Assembly (NCBI GenBank): GCA_945872035.1
Contig: CAMBYA010000108.1
Location: 1 to 7,553 of the forward strand
Length of the DNA stretch: 7,553 bases
Origin: Rhizobium sp. Q54
Lineage (GTDB): Bacteria > Pseudomonadota > Alphaproteobacteria > SMXS01
Direction of reading: 5' to 3'
In this document: positions 1-7,272 of the stretch, one piece after another
Layout of the letters: every line of letters begins with the position of its first letter
Position numbering within the stretch: the first letter of the stretch is position 1
Position numbers and translations under genes: made by a program
Notes under the pieces: model-generated
The model's database searches: none
The model's input: only the letters and a program-made list of their open reading frames with translations
Told to the model about the DNA's origin: nothing

Positions 1-1
1 C

Positions 2-118
2 GCTGGTGCGGCGCCCGGAACTTGCCTCATCAATGCGGATTCAGGCGTGATCAACGTCACCGAAATCCGGTCCGGAATGTTTGCGTCACCGGAGACTTAT
101 GTGTCACCGAAGTCTTAA
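2..118 (+). CDS. C-terminal end of an unidentified gene (partial)
   Basis: An open frame enters from the left edge and ends at a TAA at 116-118. Its 38 codons read as ordinary protein, including GVINVTEIRSG and a tail ending SPETYVSPKS. The start lies outside the window. I do not recognise the family, and the fragment is too short to show a domain. The alternative is non-coding upstream DNA of the next gene. I favour coding because the frame is open to the window edge, the composition is protein-like, and the stop lies only 14 bases before the best start of the GST-like gene, as expected within an operon. Third-position GC is only moderate, so confidence is limited. Confidence 0.45.
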   Translation, partial: AGAAPGTCLINADSGVINVTEIRSGMFASPETYVSPKS

Positions 119-132
119 GCGAGATGACTGCG

Positions 133-768
133 ATGATTTTAATCGGCCAATACGACAGCCTTTTTGTCCGCCGTGTCGCGATCGCAATGCGGCTGTACGG
201 GATTCCGTTTGAACATCGGCCTTTGTCGGTATTCACCGACGCCGCGCAAGTGGCCGCGTTCAATCCGCTGATGCGCGTGCCTGCCCTGGTGTTGCATGAC
301 GCCGAAGTCCTTATCGAGAGTGCCGCAATACTCGATGGGCTTGACGACATGGTTGGCGATGAGCGCGCGCTGATGCCTGCTTCCGGGCCGTCACGGCGCC
401 TCCAACTCCGCATTTGTGCGCTGGCCTCCGGGCTGGGCGACAAAGTGGTTTCACTGATTTACGAACGCGCCATCCACGGCCGGCAAACTCCCGAATGGAT
501 CGAGCGTTGCCGTGGACAGATCGCTGGAACGTTGGATGTGCTCGAGCGCGACAGGGCGGCAAGCGCATCCACCTACTGGTTCGGCGAAACCATCGGCCAT
601 GCCGACATCATCGTCACATGCGTTCTGACGCAGATGGTGGAAGCCTCGGTCTTTGATCTGGATCCAGCGCGTTGGCCCAACTTGACCGCGCATCGTGAAC
701 TCTGCGAGGCAAGGGCCGAGTTTCGCGACATCTACCAGCCATTTCTTGCGCCGCCACCGAAGGTCTGA
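133..768 (+). CDS. Glutathione S-transferase family protein
   Basis: A cytosolic GST-like protein of 211 residues, the usual length for the family (about 200-220). The N-terminal thioredoxin-fold domain (about 1-75) begins MILIGQYDSLFVRRVAIAMR. Ser9 sits where the catalytic Ser/Cys is expected, followed by the cis-proline loop VPALV (Pro50) and the glutathione-binding Glu62-Ser63 pair in IESAA. The helical C-terminal domain (about 88-205) has the conserved helix-6 region GETIGHADIIV (151-161) and WPNLTAHRE (181-189). Family members conjugate or reduce electrophiles with glutathione, and some serve in ring-cleavage or dehalogenation pathways; the substrate here is unknown. The frame is open back to an ATG at 22, but that extension is not GST-like and overlaps the preceding gene. 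ATG 133 places the first beta strand at the N-terminus as in homologues and has a purine-rich AAGCGAG 9 bases upstream. ATG 124 is the alternative. The gene converges on the acetyltransferase gene with 26 bases between stops. Confidence 0.85.
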   Translation: MILIGQYDSLFVRRVAIAMRLYGIPFEHRPLSVFTDAAQVAAFNPLMRVPALVLHDAEVLIESAAILDGLDDMVGDERALMPASGPSRRLQLRICALASGLGDKVVSLIYERAIHGRQTPEWIERCRGQIAGTLDVLERDRAASASTYWFGETIGHADIIVTCVLTQMVEASVFDLDPARWPNLTAHRELCEARAEFRDIYQPFLAPPPKV

Positions 769-794
769 TCAGTTCATCACCATGCAGGCTGGCG

Positions 795-1247
795 CTAAAT
801 TTTGAGTTTATAGCCTTCATGTGATGCCTCGAAACCGAGCCGCTCATAAAACCGGTGCGCATCCTCGCGGGATTTGTCAGTGGTCAATTGAACGATCCGG
901 CAACCCCTCTCCCGACAGCGATCGATCGCCCATTCGATCATTGTCTCGCCCAGGCCGGCATCGCGTTTGTCCTGACGGATGCGGACAGATTCGATCTGGC
1001 CGCGCCAGGCGCCCGTCAGGGCGAGGCCGGGGATGAAGGAGAGTTGCATCGTCCCGACGACCGTCCGGTCGAGCAGCGCGACCACCAGAAGCTGGTTCTT
1101 GTCAGCGACGATCGCATCGAAGGCCGCGACATAGGCCGGGTTCAGAGGTTCGGACACAGCCTCCCGCGTGCGGCCCAACGGGTCGTTGGCGAGCATGGCC
1201 ACGATGTCGGGAAGGTGATGCGCTTTCGCCGGTTCGAAGGTGATCAT
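795..1247 (-). CDS. GNAT family N-acetyltransferase
   Basis: A 150-residue protein, full length for a single-domain GNAT. It should transfer the acetyl group of acetyl-CoA to an amine; the acceptor is unknown. The central strands carry VVGTMQLSFIPG (63-74). Motif A follows: IESVRIRQDKRDAGLGETMI, where Arg95-x-x-Gly98-x-Gly100 is the CoA pyrophosphate-binding loop. Motif B is LTTDKSREDAHRFYERLGFE (121-140), with Tyr134 in the position usually taken by the catalytic acid and the family-typical FYERLGF ending. The start is supported by AAGGGG 6 bases upstream (1254-1259). The gene begins 15 bases after the stop of the Hsp70-like gene on the same strand, so the two are very likely cotranscribed. 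Protein acetylation or small-molecule detoxification are both possible; the sequence does not decide. Confidence 0.9.
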   Translation of the reverse strand: MITFEPAKAHHLPDIVAMLANDPLGRTREAVSEPLNPAYVAAFDAIVADKNQLLVVALLDRTVVGTMQLSFIPGLALTGAWRGQIESVRIRQDKRDAGLGETMIEWAIDRCRERGCRIVQLTTDKSREDAHRFYERLGFEASHEGYKLKI

Positions 1248-1262
1248 GCACCGCCCCTTGTC

Positions 1263-2579
1263 CTAAGCGTTGAGATCGACGATCTGATCGGTCATCAGGG
1301 CCGCACCGTCCTCATCGTCTCCGATCAGCGCCAGGCCCTTGGCGATGGAGACCAGCTGGTCGCTGCTCTGGATCGCGGCGCCGGGGAAGCGGTGGTCGAA
1401 AAGGGCGCGCACGGCGGGGACGAAGGACGTGCCGCCGGTGAGGAAGACGATGTCGATGTCCGCCGCGCCCAGTTTCGCCTCCTGCAACGCCTGGTCGACG
1501 AGAGCGTCCAGCTTTTTCATGTCCGGATCAATCCAGGCATCGAACTGGCGCCGCGTGACCTCGGTTTTGATGACGGTGCCGTCGAAGTTCAGCCGGAAGG
1601 TGGCGCTGTCCTGCGACGACAAGTCGCGTTTGGTCTTCGCCACGGCGGCGTGCATGTCGAAGGCCGCTTCCGCGTCGATGAAGCGGATCAGTTTATCGAT
1701 CCGATCGGGTGCGAAGCTGTAGCGCTTCAGATCGACGATCTCGGCATAGATCCTGTTGCTGCGCAGCGTATAGACCTCGTTCCAGCGCGCGAGCCTGGTG
1801 TAGTAGCTGATCGGGAACGGCAGGGTCTTGCCGAGGCTGTCGTATTCGGTGCCCTTGCCGAGCGCCGGCGAGACGATCCGGTCGATAATCCGGTAGTCGA
1901 ACCGGTCGCCGGCGATATCCAGGCCGCGCGAGGCCAGCGGTTCCATGACCATCGCGCCGCCGCGCGGCTCGAGACGAATGATGGAAAAATCGCTGGTGCC
2001 GCCGCCCAGATCGGCGACGAACACATTCGCCGCCTCGGACAGGTCGCGGACGAAATAATAAGCGGCGGCCAGCGGTTCATAGACCGTCCGCATCTCGGTG
2101 AATCCCAGCGCCTTGAGCGCCGCCCCGTAGCGCTTGATCGCCAGGTCGTCGCTGGCGTTCAGGCCGGCGAAGCGGATCGGCCGGCCGATGACGATGCGCT
2201 TGCTCCGCCATGCCTCCGCCATGTCGCCGCGCTCGCGCATGGAGGACAGGAAGGCGCGCATCAGATCTTCGAAGCCATAGGACGCGCCGTAGATCGCGGT
2301 GTTGGAGAAATGCGGGTTGCCGGCGAAGGTCTTGATGGATTTCAGGAACCGGCACTCGGGCTCGTTCTGCCGGAAAGCCTCGATGGCCCACTGGCCGCCC
2401 TCGACCAGCGTCCGCGCCCTGCCCCGCCCGCTCTCCTCCTGCCAGAATGTCAGCAGGGTCGGGAATATCCGCTCGGCGCCGTCCGGTCCGTCGAACGCCA
2501 GAGTGTGGATGTCGCCGTCCTCGCGCAACACGCAGGCGACGGAATTGGTGGTGCCGAAATCGAGGCCGATCGATTGCAT
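1263..2579 (-). CDS. Hsp70-family ATPase, YegD-like, lacking the classical substrate-binding domain
   Basis: A 438-residue actin/Hsp70-fold ATPase, close in size to E. coli YegD (about 450) and much shorter than DnaK (about 640). The nucleotide-binding motifs are in order: phosphate-1 loop IGLDFGTTNS (4-13), connect-1 helix VYEPLAAAYYF (167-177) with Glu168 at the catalytic acid position, phosphate-2 loop VADLGGGTSDFS (188-199), and adenosine motif FLTGGTSFVPAVRALF (379-394). The C-terminus ends soon after the ATPase fold, so the beta-sandwich and lid that grip unfolded clients in DnaK are absent. No DnaJ or GrpE gene is nearby. Its client and role are unknown; YegD-type proteins are themselves poorly characterised. 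The frame is open up to 2765, but ATG 2579 is chosen because the phosphate-1 loop follows immediately and the extension would run into the P450 gene. The Shine-Dalgarno sequence at this start is weak. The gene lies 97 bases after the P450 and 15 bases before the acetyltransferase. Confidence 0.88.
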   Translation of the reverse strand: MQSIGLDFGTTNSVACVLREDGDIHTLAFDGPDGAERIFPTLLTFWQEESGRGRARTLVEGGQWAIEAFRQNEPECRFLKSIKTFAGNPHFSNTAIYGASYGFEDLMRAFLSSMRERGDMAEAWRSKRIVIGRPIRFAGLNASDDLAIKRYGAALKALGFTEMRTVYEPLAAAYYFVRDLSEAANVFVADLGGGTSDFSIIRLEPRGGAMVMEPLASRGLDIAGDRFDYRIIDRIVSPALGKGTEYDSLGKTLPFPISYYTRLARWNEVYTLRSNRIYAEIVDLKRYSFAPDRIDKLIRFIDAEAAFDMHAAVAKTKRDLSSQDSATFRLNFDGTVIKTEVTRRQFDAWIDPDMKKLDALVDQALQEAKLGAADIDIVFLTGGTSFVPAVRALFDHRFPGAAIQSSDQLVSIAKGLALIGDDEDGAALMTDQIVDLNA

Positions 2580-2642
2580 TGCCGGTGACGCTTCACTGAA
2601 TCGGGCGCCTTCAATAGCAGCGCCGGTGGCAAAGGTCACGGG

Positions 2643-2658
2643 CGGGTGAAGGCACCCG
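2643..2658. other. Small perfect hairpin between the P450 and Hsp70-like genes
   Basis: CGGGTG (2643-2648) and CACCCG (2653-2658) form a perfect 6-bp stem with a 4-base loop, inside the 97-base gap after the P450 stop. No T-run follows in the minus-strand reading direction, so it is not a convincing intrinsic terminator. It could be a processing or stability element for the shared message, or chance in GC-rich DNA. Confidence 0.25.
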
Positions 2659-2676
2659 GATTTCGGTGAGCCCCCT

Positions 2677-3852
2677 TCATTGGCCGATGGAACCCAGTCC
2701 GGCGTGACGAATGGGCAGCTTGCGGCGGCCCCAGAACAGGAACGGACCAATCCGCTCGCCGTCATCGACCAGCTCCAGGCGGGGGAAGCGGTCCCTCAGC
2801 GCCGACAGGGTGACCTGCGCCTCCAGTTTGGCCAGTTCCGCGCCCAGGCAGAAATGGATGCCCAGTCCGAAGGACAGAATCTTCCTGATCGGCCGGTGTA
2901 CGTCAAAAACATCGGGTCGCTCGAACACCGCGGGATCGCGATTGGCCGCGCCATAATGGGTCAGCACCTTGGTGTTGGCCGGAATGCGGGTGCCGGCGAT
3001 CTCCACGTCGCAGGCCGTGGTGCGGAACAGGCCCAGCAGCGGCGGATCGAACCGAAGGCTTTCGTTGATAGCCTTGTGCAGATCGATCGCGCCCGCGCGG
3101 AAATCGGCCCACAGATTGTCGCCGGAGAGCATGCGCCACATGAAATTCGTGATCAGCGACGTCGTGGTCTCGTTGCCCGCGACAAAAAGCTGAAGTGTCA
3201 GCCCGACCGCCTCCTCGTCCGAGATGTCGATGCCGTCGCGCCGCGCCCGGGCGATGCGGGCAAGCAGGCTGTGGTCATCCATCCGGCCACGCTTGGCGCG
3301 CAACAGGTCCAGGATGTAGCCGCGCATGCGCAGCAATTCGGACTCGTAGGCGGAAGGGTCCTGCGCGGACAGCGCCGCCACCGAGGCATCGGACCAGAGC
3401 TTGAACTGGTGAATATCGTCGGTCGGAATGCCGAAGATTTCGCAGATGATGATGACCGGAAGCGGAAATGCCAGATCATCATGCACATCCCACACATCCC
3501 TGTCCTCGACGGCGTCGAGCAGTTCGCGCGCGATGGCCTCCAGACGTGGGCGCAGCTTGGCGATGGACCCGGGCTTCAGATCGTCCTGCACCAGCCGCCG
3601 GAAGAACGTGTGTGCCGGCGGGTCGGAGACCACGCCGACCGGCGGGATGAAGTTGGGCCCCTGTCCGAGCCCGCTGATAAAGCGCGCGGGATCGAGCAGC
3701 ACGTCGTTCACGTCCTGATAGCGCGAGACGATATAGAACGGCGGATCGAAACCTTCATACAGGCGGCACCGATCGCCCGAGAGCAGGCGCTGCGCCAGAA
3801 CGGACGGGTCGGCCATTTCCCGGGCGCCCATCAGATCCAGTCCATCATCCAT
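2677..3852 (-). CDS. Cytochrome P450 (bacterial, soluble class I type)
   Basis: A 391-residue soluble P450, near the usual 400 for bacterial members, with no membrane anchor. It should insert one oxygen atom from O2 into a substrate, taking electrons from a ferredoxin and its reductase. The C-helix motif DPPAHTFFRR (78-86 region; His81, Arg85) contacts the haem propionates. The I-helix oxygen-activation motif is LFVAGNETTTS, with Ala225-Gly226 and Glu228-Thr229. The ExxR motif of the K helix is ESLR (264-267). The haem-binding loop is FGLGIHFCLGAELAKLE, with Cys335 as the axial thiolate. A strong GGAGG (3861-3865) 8 bases upstream fixes the start. It lies 99 bases after the acyl-CoA dehydrogenase on the same strand, which suggests a role in catabolism of a hydrophobic substrate. 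The family number and substrate cannot be assigned from sequence alone. No ferredoxin reductase is present; the nearest ferredoxin is at 6220-6519. Confidence 0.96.
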   Translation of the reverse strand: MDDGLDLMGAREMADPSVLAQRLLSGDRCRLYEGFDPPFYIVSRYQDVNDVLLDPARFISGLGQGPNFIPPVGVVSDPPAHTFFRRLVQDDLKPGSIAKLRPRLEAIARELLDAVEDRDVWDVHDDLAFPLPVIIICEIFGIPTDDIHQFKLWSDASVAALSAQDPSAYESELLRMRGYILDLLRAKRGRMDDHSLLARIARARRDGIDISDEEAVGLTLQLFVAGNETTTSLITNFMWRMLSGDNLWADFRAGAIDLHKAINESLRFDPPLLGLFRTTACDVEIAGTRIPANTKVLTHYGAANRDPAVFERPDVFDVHRPIRKILSFGLGIHFCLGAELAKLEAQVTLSALRDRFPRLELVDDGERIGPFLFWGRRKLPIRHAGLGSIGQ

Positions 3853-3951
3853 TGTCAGTTCCTCCGGGTGCGCGACGGTTTAGGTTCACTGGCGGGACAG
3901 AGGTCTTCTCTGGTCATCGAATGTCCCCGGCTTCAGGTGCGCTGGAAACGG

Positions 3952-5151
<1,200 letters not shown>

Positions 5152-5257
5152 TGCAACCCTCCCGTCATGTTGCCAGCAGGACACCATTGTAGATCGCTCT
5201 GGCGCAAGCACGCGTGAACTTTCTAGAGTAACCGCCAAAACGAATCCGGAGTGCGAC
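5152..5257. promoter_or_regulatory. Divergent intergenic region, acyl-CoA dehydrogenase / hydroxyacid dehydrogenase
   Basis: These 106 bases separate two divergent start codons and must hold the promoters of both, unless transcription comes from elsewhere. On the minus strand TACAAT (complement of 5186-5191) is a good -10-like hexamer and would give a leader of about 27 bases, but I see no well-spaced -35. On the plus strand TAGAGT (5224-5229) is a weak -10 candidate. Both Shine-Dalgarno sequences lie at the edges (5157-5163 and 5248-5251). I see no clear operator palindrome. Confidence 0.4.
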
Positions 5258-6223
5258 ATGACCGAGGCCCTGATCATCGCCCATCACCTGCCCGACGGCA
5301 TCGTGCGGCAACTCCAATCCAGGCTGCCCGACGGCGTCACACTGGCCGGCACGCCGAAGGCACCCGATCACTGGCAAGTCCCCGCGGACGCGACGGCCAT
5401 GATCCTGCTGCCGCCGCATGGTGGCATCCATTATCCGCCCGAGAAGCCGGAAGGCTGGCCCTTCGGCCTGAAGTGGGTGCAGGCCGTGTCGACAGGTGTG
5501 GACGATTCCCCAAAGTGGGTGTGGGAGGTGGCGAACGCCACCTGCGGCCGCGGCACCCAGTCCAACGCCATCGCCGAGTTCGCCGTCGCCAGCATCCTGG
5601 CGCTGGAGAAGCGCTTTCCCGAGGCGTGGATCGACAAGGGCGACGAGTGGCACCAAATGCAGCAGAACCCGCTGGGCACCATCGAGGGCAAGACCGTCGG
5701 CATCGTCGGCTTCGGCACCATCGGCCAGGCGATCGCCCAGCGTGCCGCGCCATTTGGCGCCAGGGTGCTGGCGACCAGCCGGAGCGGCTTGTTGCCGTCA
5801 GGCTCGGCCGCCAGCTACGCGACGCTCGACGAGGTGCTGGCCCAGTCGGATCATCTGGTGCTGGCCGCGCCACTGACACCGGAAACGCGCGGGATGATGA
5901 ACCGGGAGGCGTTCGCCAGGATGAAGCAGGGCGCGCATTTCGTGAACATCGCGCGGGGCCCCATGGTCGACCAGGACGCGCTGCTGGAAGCACTCGACAG
6001 CGGCCACCTGCGCATGGCGACGCTCGACGTCACGGATCCGGAGCCGCTGCCGAACGGCCACCCGTTTTACAGCCATGCCAGGGTGCGCCTGACGCCGCAC
6101 ATGTCCTGGGGCAAGGGCGGCAATCCGTTCGACGCCATCGGCGGGCTGATCGTGGAGAACATCCGGCGCTTCCAGAGCGGCCGGGAGCTGCTGAACCCGA
6201 TCAACCGGGACGCGGGCTACTAG
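5258..6223 (+). CDS. D-2-hydroxyacid dehydrogenase, NAD(P)-dependent
   Basis: A 321-residue member of the D-isomer-specific 2-hydroxyacid dehydrogenases, which interconvert 2-oxo acids (glyoxylate, hydroxypyruvate, pyruvate and others) with D-2-hydroxy acids. The Rossmann domain starts at about 100; its nucleotide loop is VGIVGFGTIGQAIA (147-160), with the Gly151-x-Gly153-x-x-Gly156 fingerprint. The catalytic residues are visible: Arg233 in FVNIARGPMVD, Glu262 in DVTDPEPLPNGHPF and His281 in LTPHMSWG. The split N-terminal substrate domain includes the loop VSTGVDD (77-83). Residue 173 onward reads TSRSG; an Arg there after the second strand may favour NADPH, but this is a guess. ATG 5258 is chosen because GGAG (5248-5251) lies 6 bases upstream and the protein starts normally; the frame is open to 5033 inside the divergent gene. 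Its 3' end overlaps the ferredoxin gene tail-to-tail by 4 bases. The substrate is unknown. Confidence 0.95.
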   Translation: MTEALIIAHHLPDGIVRQLQSRLPDGVTLAGTPKAPDHWQVPADATAMILLPPHGGIHYPPEKPEGWPFGLKWVQAVSTGVDDSPKWVWEVANATCGRGTQSNAIAEFAVASILALEKRFPEAWIDKGDEWHQMQQNPLGTIEGKTVGIVGFGTIGQAIAQRAAPFGARVLATSRSGLLPSGSAASYATLDEVLAQSDHLVLAAPLTPETRGMMNREAFARMKQGAHFVNIARGPMVDQDALLEALDSGHLRMATLDVTDPEPLPNGHPFYSHARVRLTPHMSWGKGGNPFDAIGGLIVENIRRFQSGRELLNPINRDAGY

Positions 6224-6519
6224 ACGAGTTGGCTGAGGGCGATGCCGATCTCGCGGACCCGGGCGCGAACGCCGGTCTTGTGCCGGAACCAGTAGTCGTT
6301 GAGGCCGAGGAATTCGCGCGACGCGGCCGGCAGCGCGTTGCCCGGATAGATGGCGCCGACGACGCAGGCCGCCATGCAGACGCCGCAATCGGTGCACTTG
6401 TTCGGGTCGATGAACGACATGTCGTCCGCCGGCTCGGAAAAGATCGCGTATTCCGGGCAGACTTCCATACACCCCTCGCCCTTCACGCCGATGCAGGCTT
6501 CGGTAACGACATAGGTCAT
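6220..6519 (-). CDS. 7Fe-type ferredoxin ([3Fe-4S][4Fe-4S])
   Basis: A 99-residue electron-transfer protein beginning MTYVVTEACIGVKGEGCMEV. The cysteine pattern is Cys9-x7-Cys17-x3-Cys21-Pro, then Cys42-x2-Cys45-x2-Cys48-x3-Cys52. By comparison with Azotobacter ferredoxin I, Cys9, Cys17 and Cys52 should hold a [3Fe-4S] cluster, and Cys21, Cys42, Cys45 and Cys48 a [4Fe-4S] cluster. The tail LPAASREFLGLNDYWF (63-78) matches the C-terminal extension of the common bacterial 7Fe group. One oddity is that Val, not the usual Pro, follows Cys52. The start is supported by GGGAG (6526-6530) 6 bases upstream and by the spacing to the globin gene: TGA, one base, ATG. This implies cotranscription and probable translational coupling. 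The partner could be the globin-cupin protein, an unseen reductase, or the P450 nearby. The stop overlaps that of the convergent dehydrogenase gene. Confidence 0.93.
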   Translation of the reverse strand: MTYVVTEACIGVKGEGCMEVCPEYAIFSEPADDMSFIDPNKCTDCGVCMAACVVGAIYPGNALPAASREFLGLNDYWFRHKTGVRARVREIGIALSQLV

Positions 6520-6520
6520 G

Positions 6521-7216
6521 TCAGGCTCCCTGCCGGGCCAGGGCCGGCGGCGCGTCGTGGAAATCCACCTGCATGCGGAACGGGCCGATCGGCTCGACCC
6601 AATGGGCCTGCTCCGGCGCGACGATGCCGGGACAATCCTCCGACAGTTCCTCGACCTCGCCGCCCTCGGTCCTGTGCAACCGCAGCCTGCCGGCGAGGAC
6701 GCGGATGACGCCCCAGGTGCCCGCCCTGGTGCGATGTTCCCGCCGCAGCGCGCCGGGCAGGGAGTCCTGATCGAACACCGGCGTCGAACGGTACGGCATA
6801 TCGCTGCGGGCGGGCGGCCGCGCCGGTGCGGCAACCGTCGGCACTCCGGCATGAAATTTCAGAGCAAGCTGCAGGCTCTCGGCGATACGGCCCGCCTTCT
6901 CCTGGAACTGGCGGGCGATCCCGGGCTCAAGCAGTTCCGAGGTTGTCTCGGCCCAGAGCGAAAGCCAGCGATCGAACATGGCGGGGGTGATCGACCCCAT
7001 GTGCTTGACGTGCTCGGCGACCGGATTGCCCTTGTAGCGGCCGCTCGTCAGCATGACGGACGACCAGAACGCGGCCAGCTTCTCGAGATGATGGGGCCAG
7101 TCCTCGACGGACCGGTTGAACAGCGGGCCGATCAACGCGTCGGCCCGGACCTTCGCATAGAATCGGTCGACCAACCCGGCAAGGCGTTCTTCGGAAACGG
7201 TGTGGTTCAGTTCCAT
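6521..7216 (-). CDS. Group III truncated haemoglobin fused to a YeaR/TehB-type cupin (DUF1971)
   Basis: A 231-residue two-domain protein. Residues 1-122 match group III truncated haemoglobins such as Campylobacter Ctb: FYAKVRADALIGPLFN (19-34) holds Tyr20 at B10, EDWPHHLEKLAAFW (38-51) puts His43 at E7, and YKGNPVAEHVKHM (61-73) puts His69 at the proximal haem-ligand position. Trp84 in MFDRWLSLWAE is the conserved G8 Trp. An Ala/Pro-rich linker (about 123-138) leads to a DUF1971 domain (140-224) starting MPYRSTPVFDQDSLPGALR and containing GTWGVIRVLAGRL and APEQAHWVEP; this resembles E. coli YeaR and the N-terminus of H. influenzae TehB. The frame is continuous and Met140 has no ribosome-binding site, so this is a real fusion rather than two genes. 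AGAGG lies 8 bases before the start. Globins of this kind bind O2 or NO; the cupin may sense or modify a small molecule. An NsrR-like operator lies 16 bases upstream, and the ferredoxin gene follows one base after the stop. Confidence 0.9.
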   Translation of the reverse strand: MELNHTVSEERLAGLVDRFYAKVRADALIGPLFNRSVEDWPHHLEKLAAFWSSVMLTSGRYKGNPVAEHVKHMGSITPAMFDRWLSLWAETTSELLEPGIARQFQEKAGRIAESLQLALKFHAGVPTVAAPARPPARSDMPYRSTPVFDQDSLPGALRREHRTRAGTWGVIRVLAGRLRLHRTEGGEVEELSEDCPGIVAPEQAHWVEPIGPFRMQVDFHDAPPALARQGA

Positions 7217-7231
7217 GGCGCACGCCTCTTA

Positions 7232-7256
7232 TAAGATACATGTAACATACATCTTA
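7232..7256. promoter_or_regulatory. NsrR-like operator (25-bp inverted repeat)
   Basis: The half-sites TAAGATACATGT and ACATACATCTTA flank a central A (7244). They are perfect inverted repeats except at two symmetric position pairs: TAAGAT-2-ATGT, A, ACAT-2-ATCTTA. The 11-1-11 core fits the known NsrR recognition pattern, whose half-site is roughly AAGATGYATTT, as in E. coli hmp. The AT-rich block stands out in GC-rich DNA. It covers the predicted -10 element and transcription start of the globin-cupin gene, so binding should repress. NsrR is an Rrf2-family iron-sulphur protein that releases DNA on reaction with nitric oxide. No nsrR gene is in the window, so the regulator's identity is inferred; another Rrf2 protein is possible. 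Confidence 0.65.
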
Positions 7257-7272
7257 ATCCCTCGTCATGCAA
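7244..7272 (-). promoter_or_regulatory. Predicted sigma-70-type promoter of the globin-cupin/ferredoxin operon
   Basis: Reading the minus strand, TTGCAT (complement of 7267-7272) is followed after exactly 17 bases by TATGTT (complement of 7244-7249). These match 3/6 and 4/6 of the -35 and -10 consensus. Transcription would begin near 7237, leaving a leader of about 20 bases that includes the AGAGG ribosome-binding site (7225-7229). The -10 lies inside the palindrome, as expected for a repressor-controlled promoter. An alternative -10, TATAAG, is too close to the ribosome-binding site to be attractive. Confidence 0.45.

Noticed and set aside
56..111. Three copies of GTCACCGRA at 56, 85 and 103, and an AGACTT/AAGTCT inverted repeat (93-98, 110-115), considered as regulator sites.
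   Set aside because: The spacing is irregular (29 and 18 bases), the copies fall in what is probably coding sequence, and short repeats of this kind are common by chance.
22..132. The longer GST start at ATG 22.
   Set aside because: The added 37 residues are not GST-like and would overlap the preceding gene's end; the thioredoxin fold begins at the Met encoded at 133.
855..2588. A 577-codon open frame on the plus strand, antisense to the GNAT and Hsp70-like genes.
   Set aside because: Same reasoning: the minus-strand genes have clear motifs and ribosome-binding sites, while this frame has a shadow-like composition and no domain.
3898..3912. A CAGAG-GTCTT-CTCTG hairpin in the gap between the acyl-CoA dehydrogenase and P450 genes, considered as a terminator.
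   Set aside because: A 5-bp stem with no T-run on either strand is too weak to call.
5251..6708. A 485-codon open frame on the plus strand overlapping the hydroxyacid dehydrogenase and running through the ferredoxin gene.
   Set aside because: It is out of frame with the dehydrogenase and antisense to the ferredoxin. It has an Arg/Gly/His-rich composition and no motif.
6797..6799. An internal start (Met140) that would make the DUF1971 part a separate protein.
   Set aside because: No ribosome-binding site precedes it, and the frame is continuous through the linker, so a fusion is the simpler reading.
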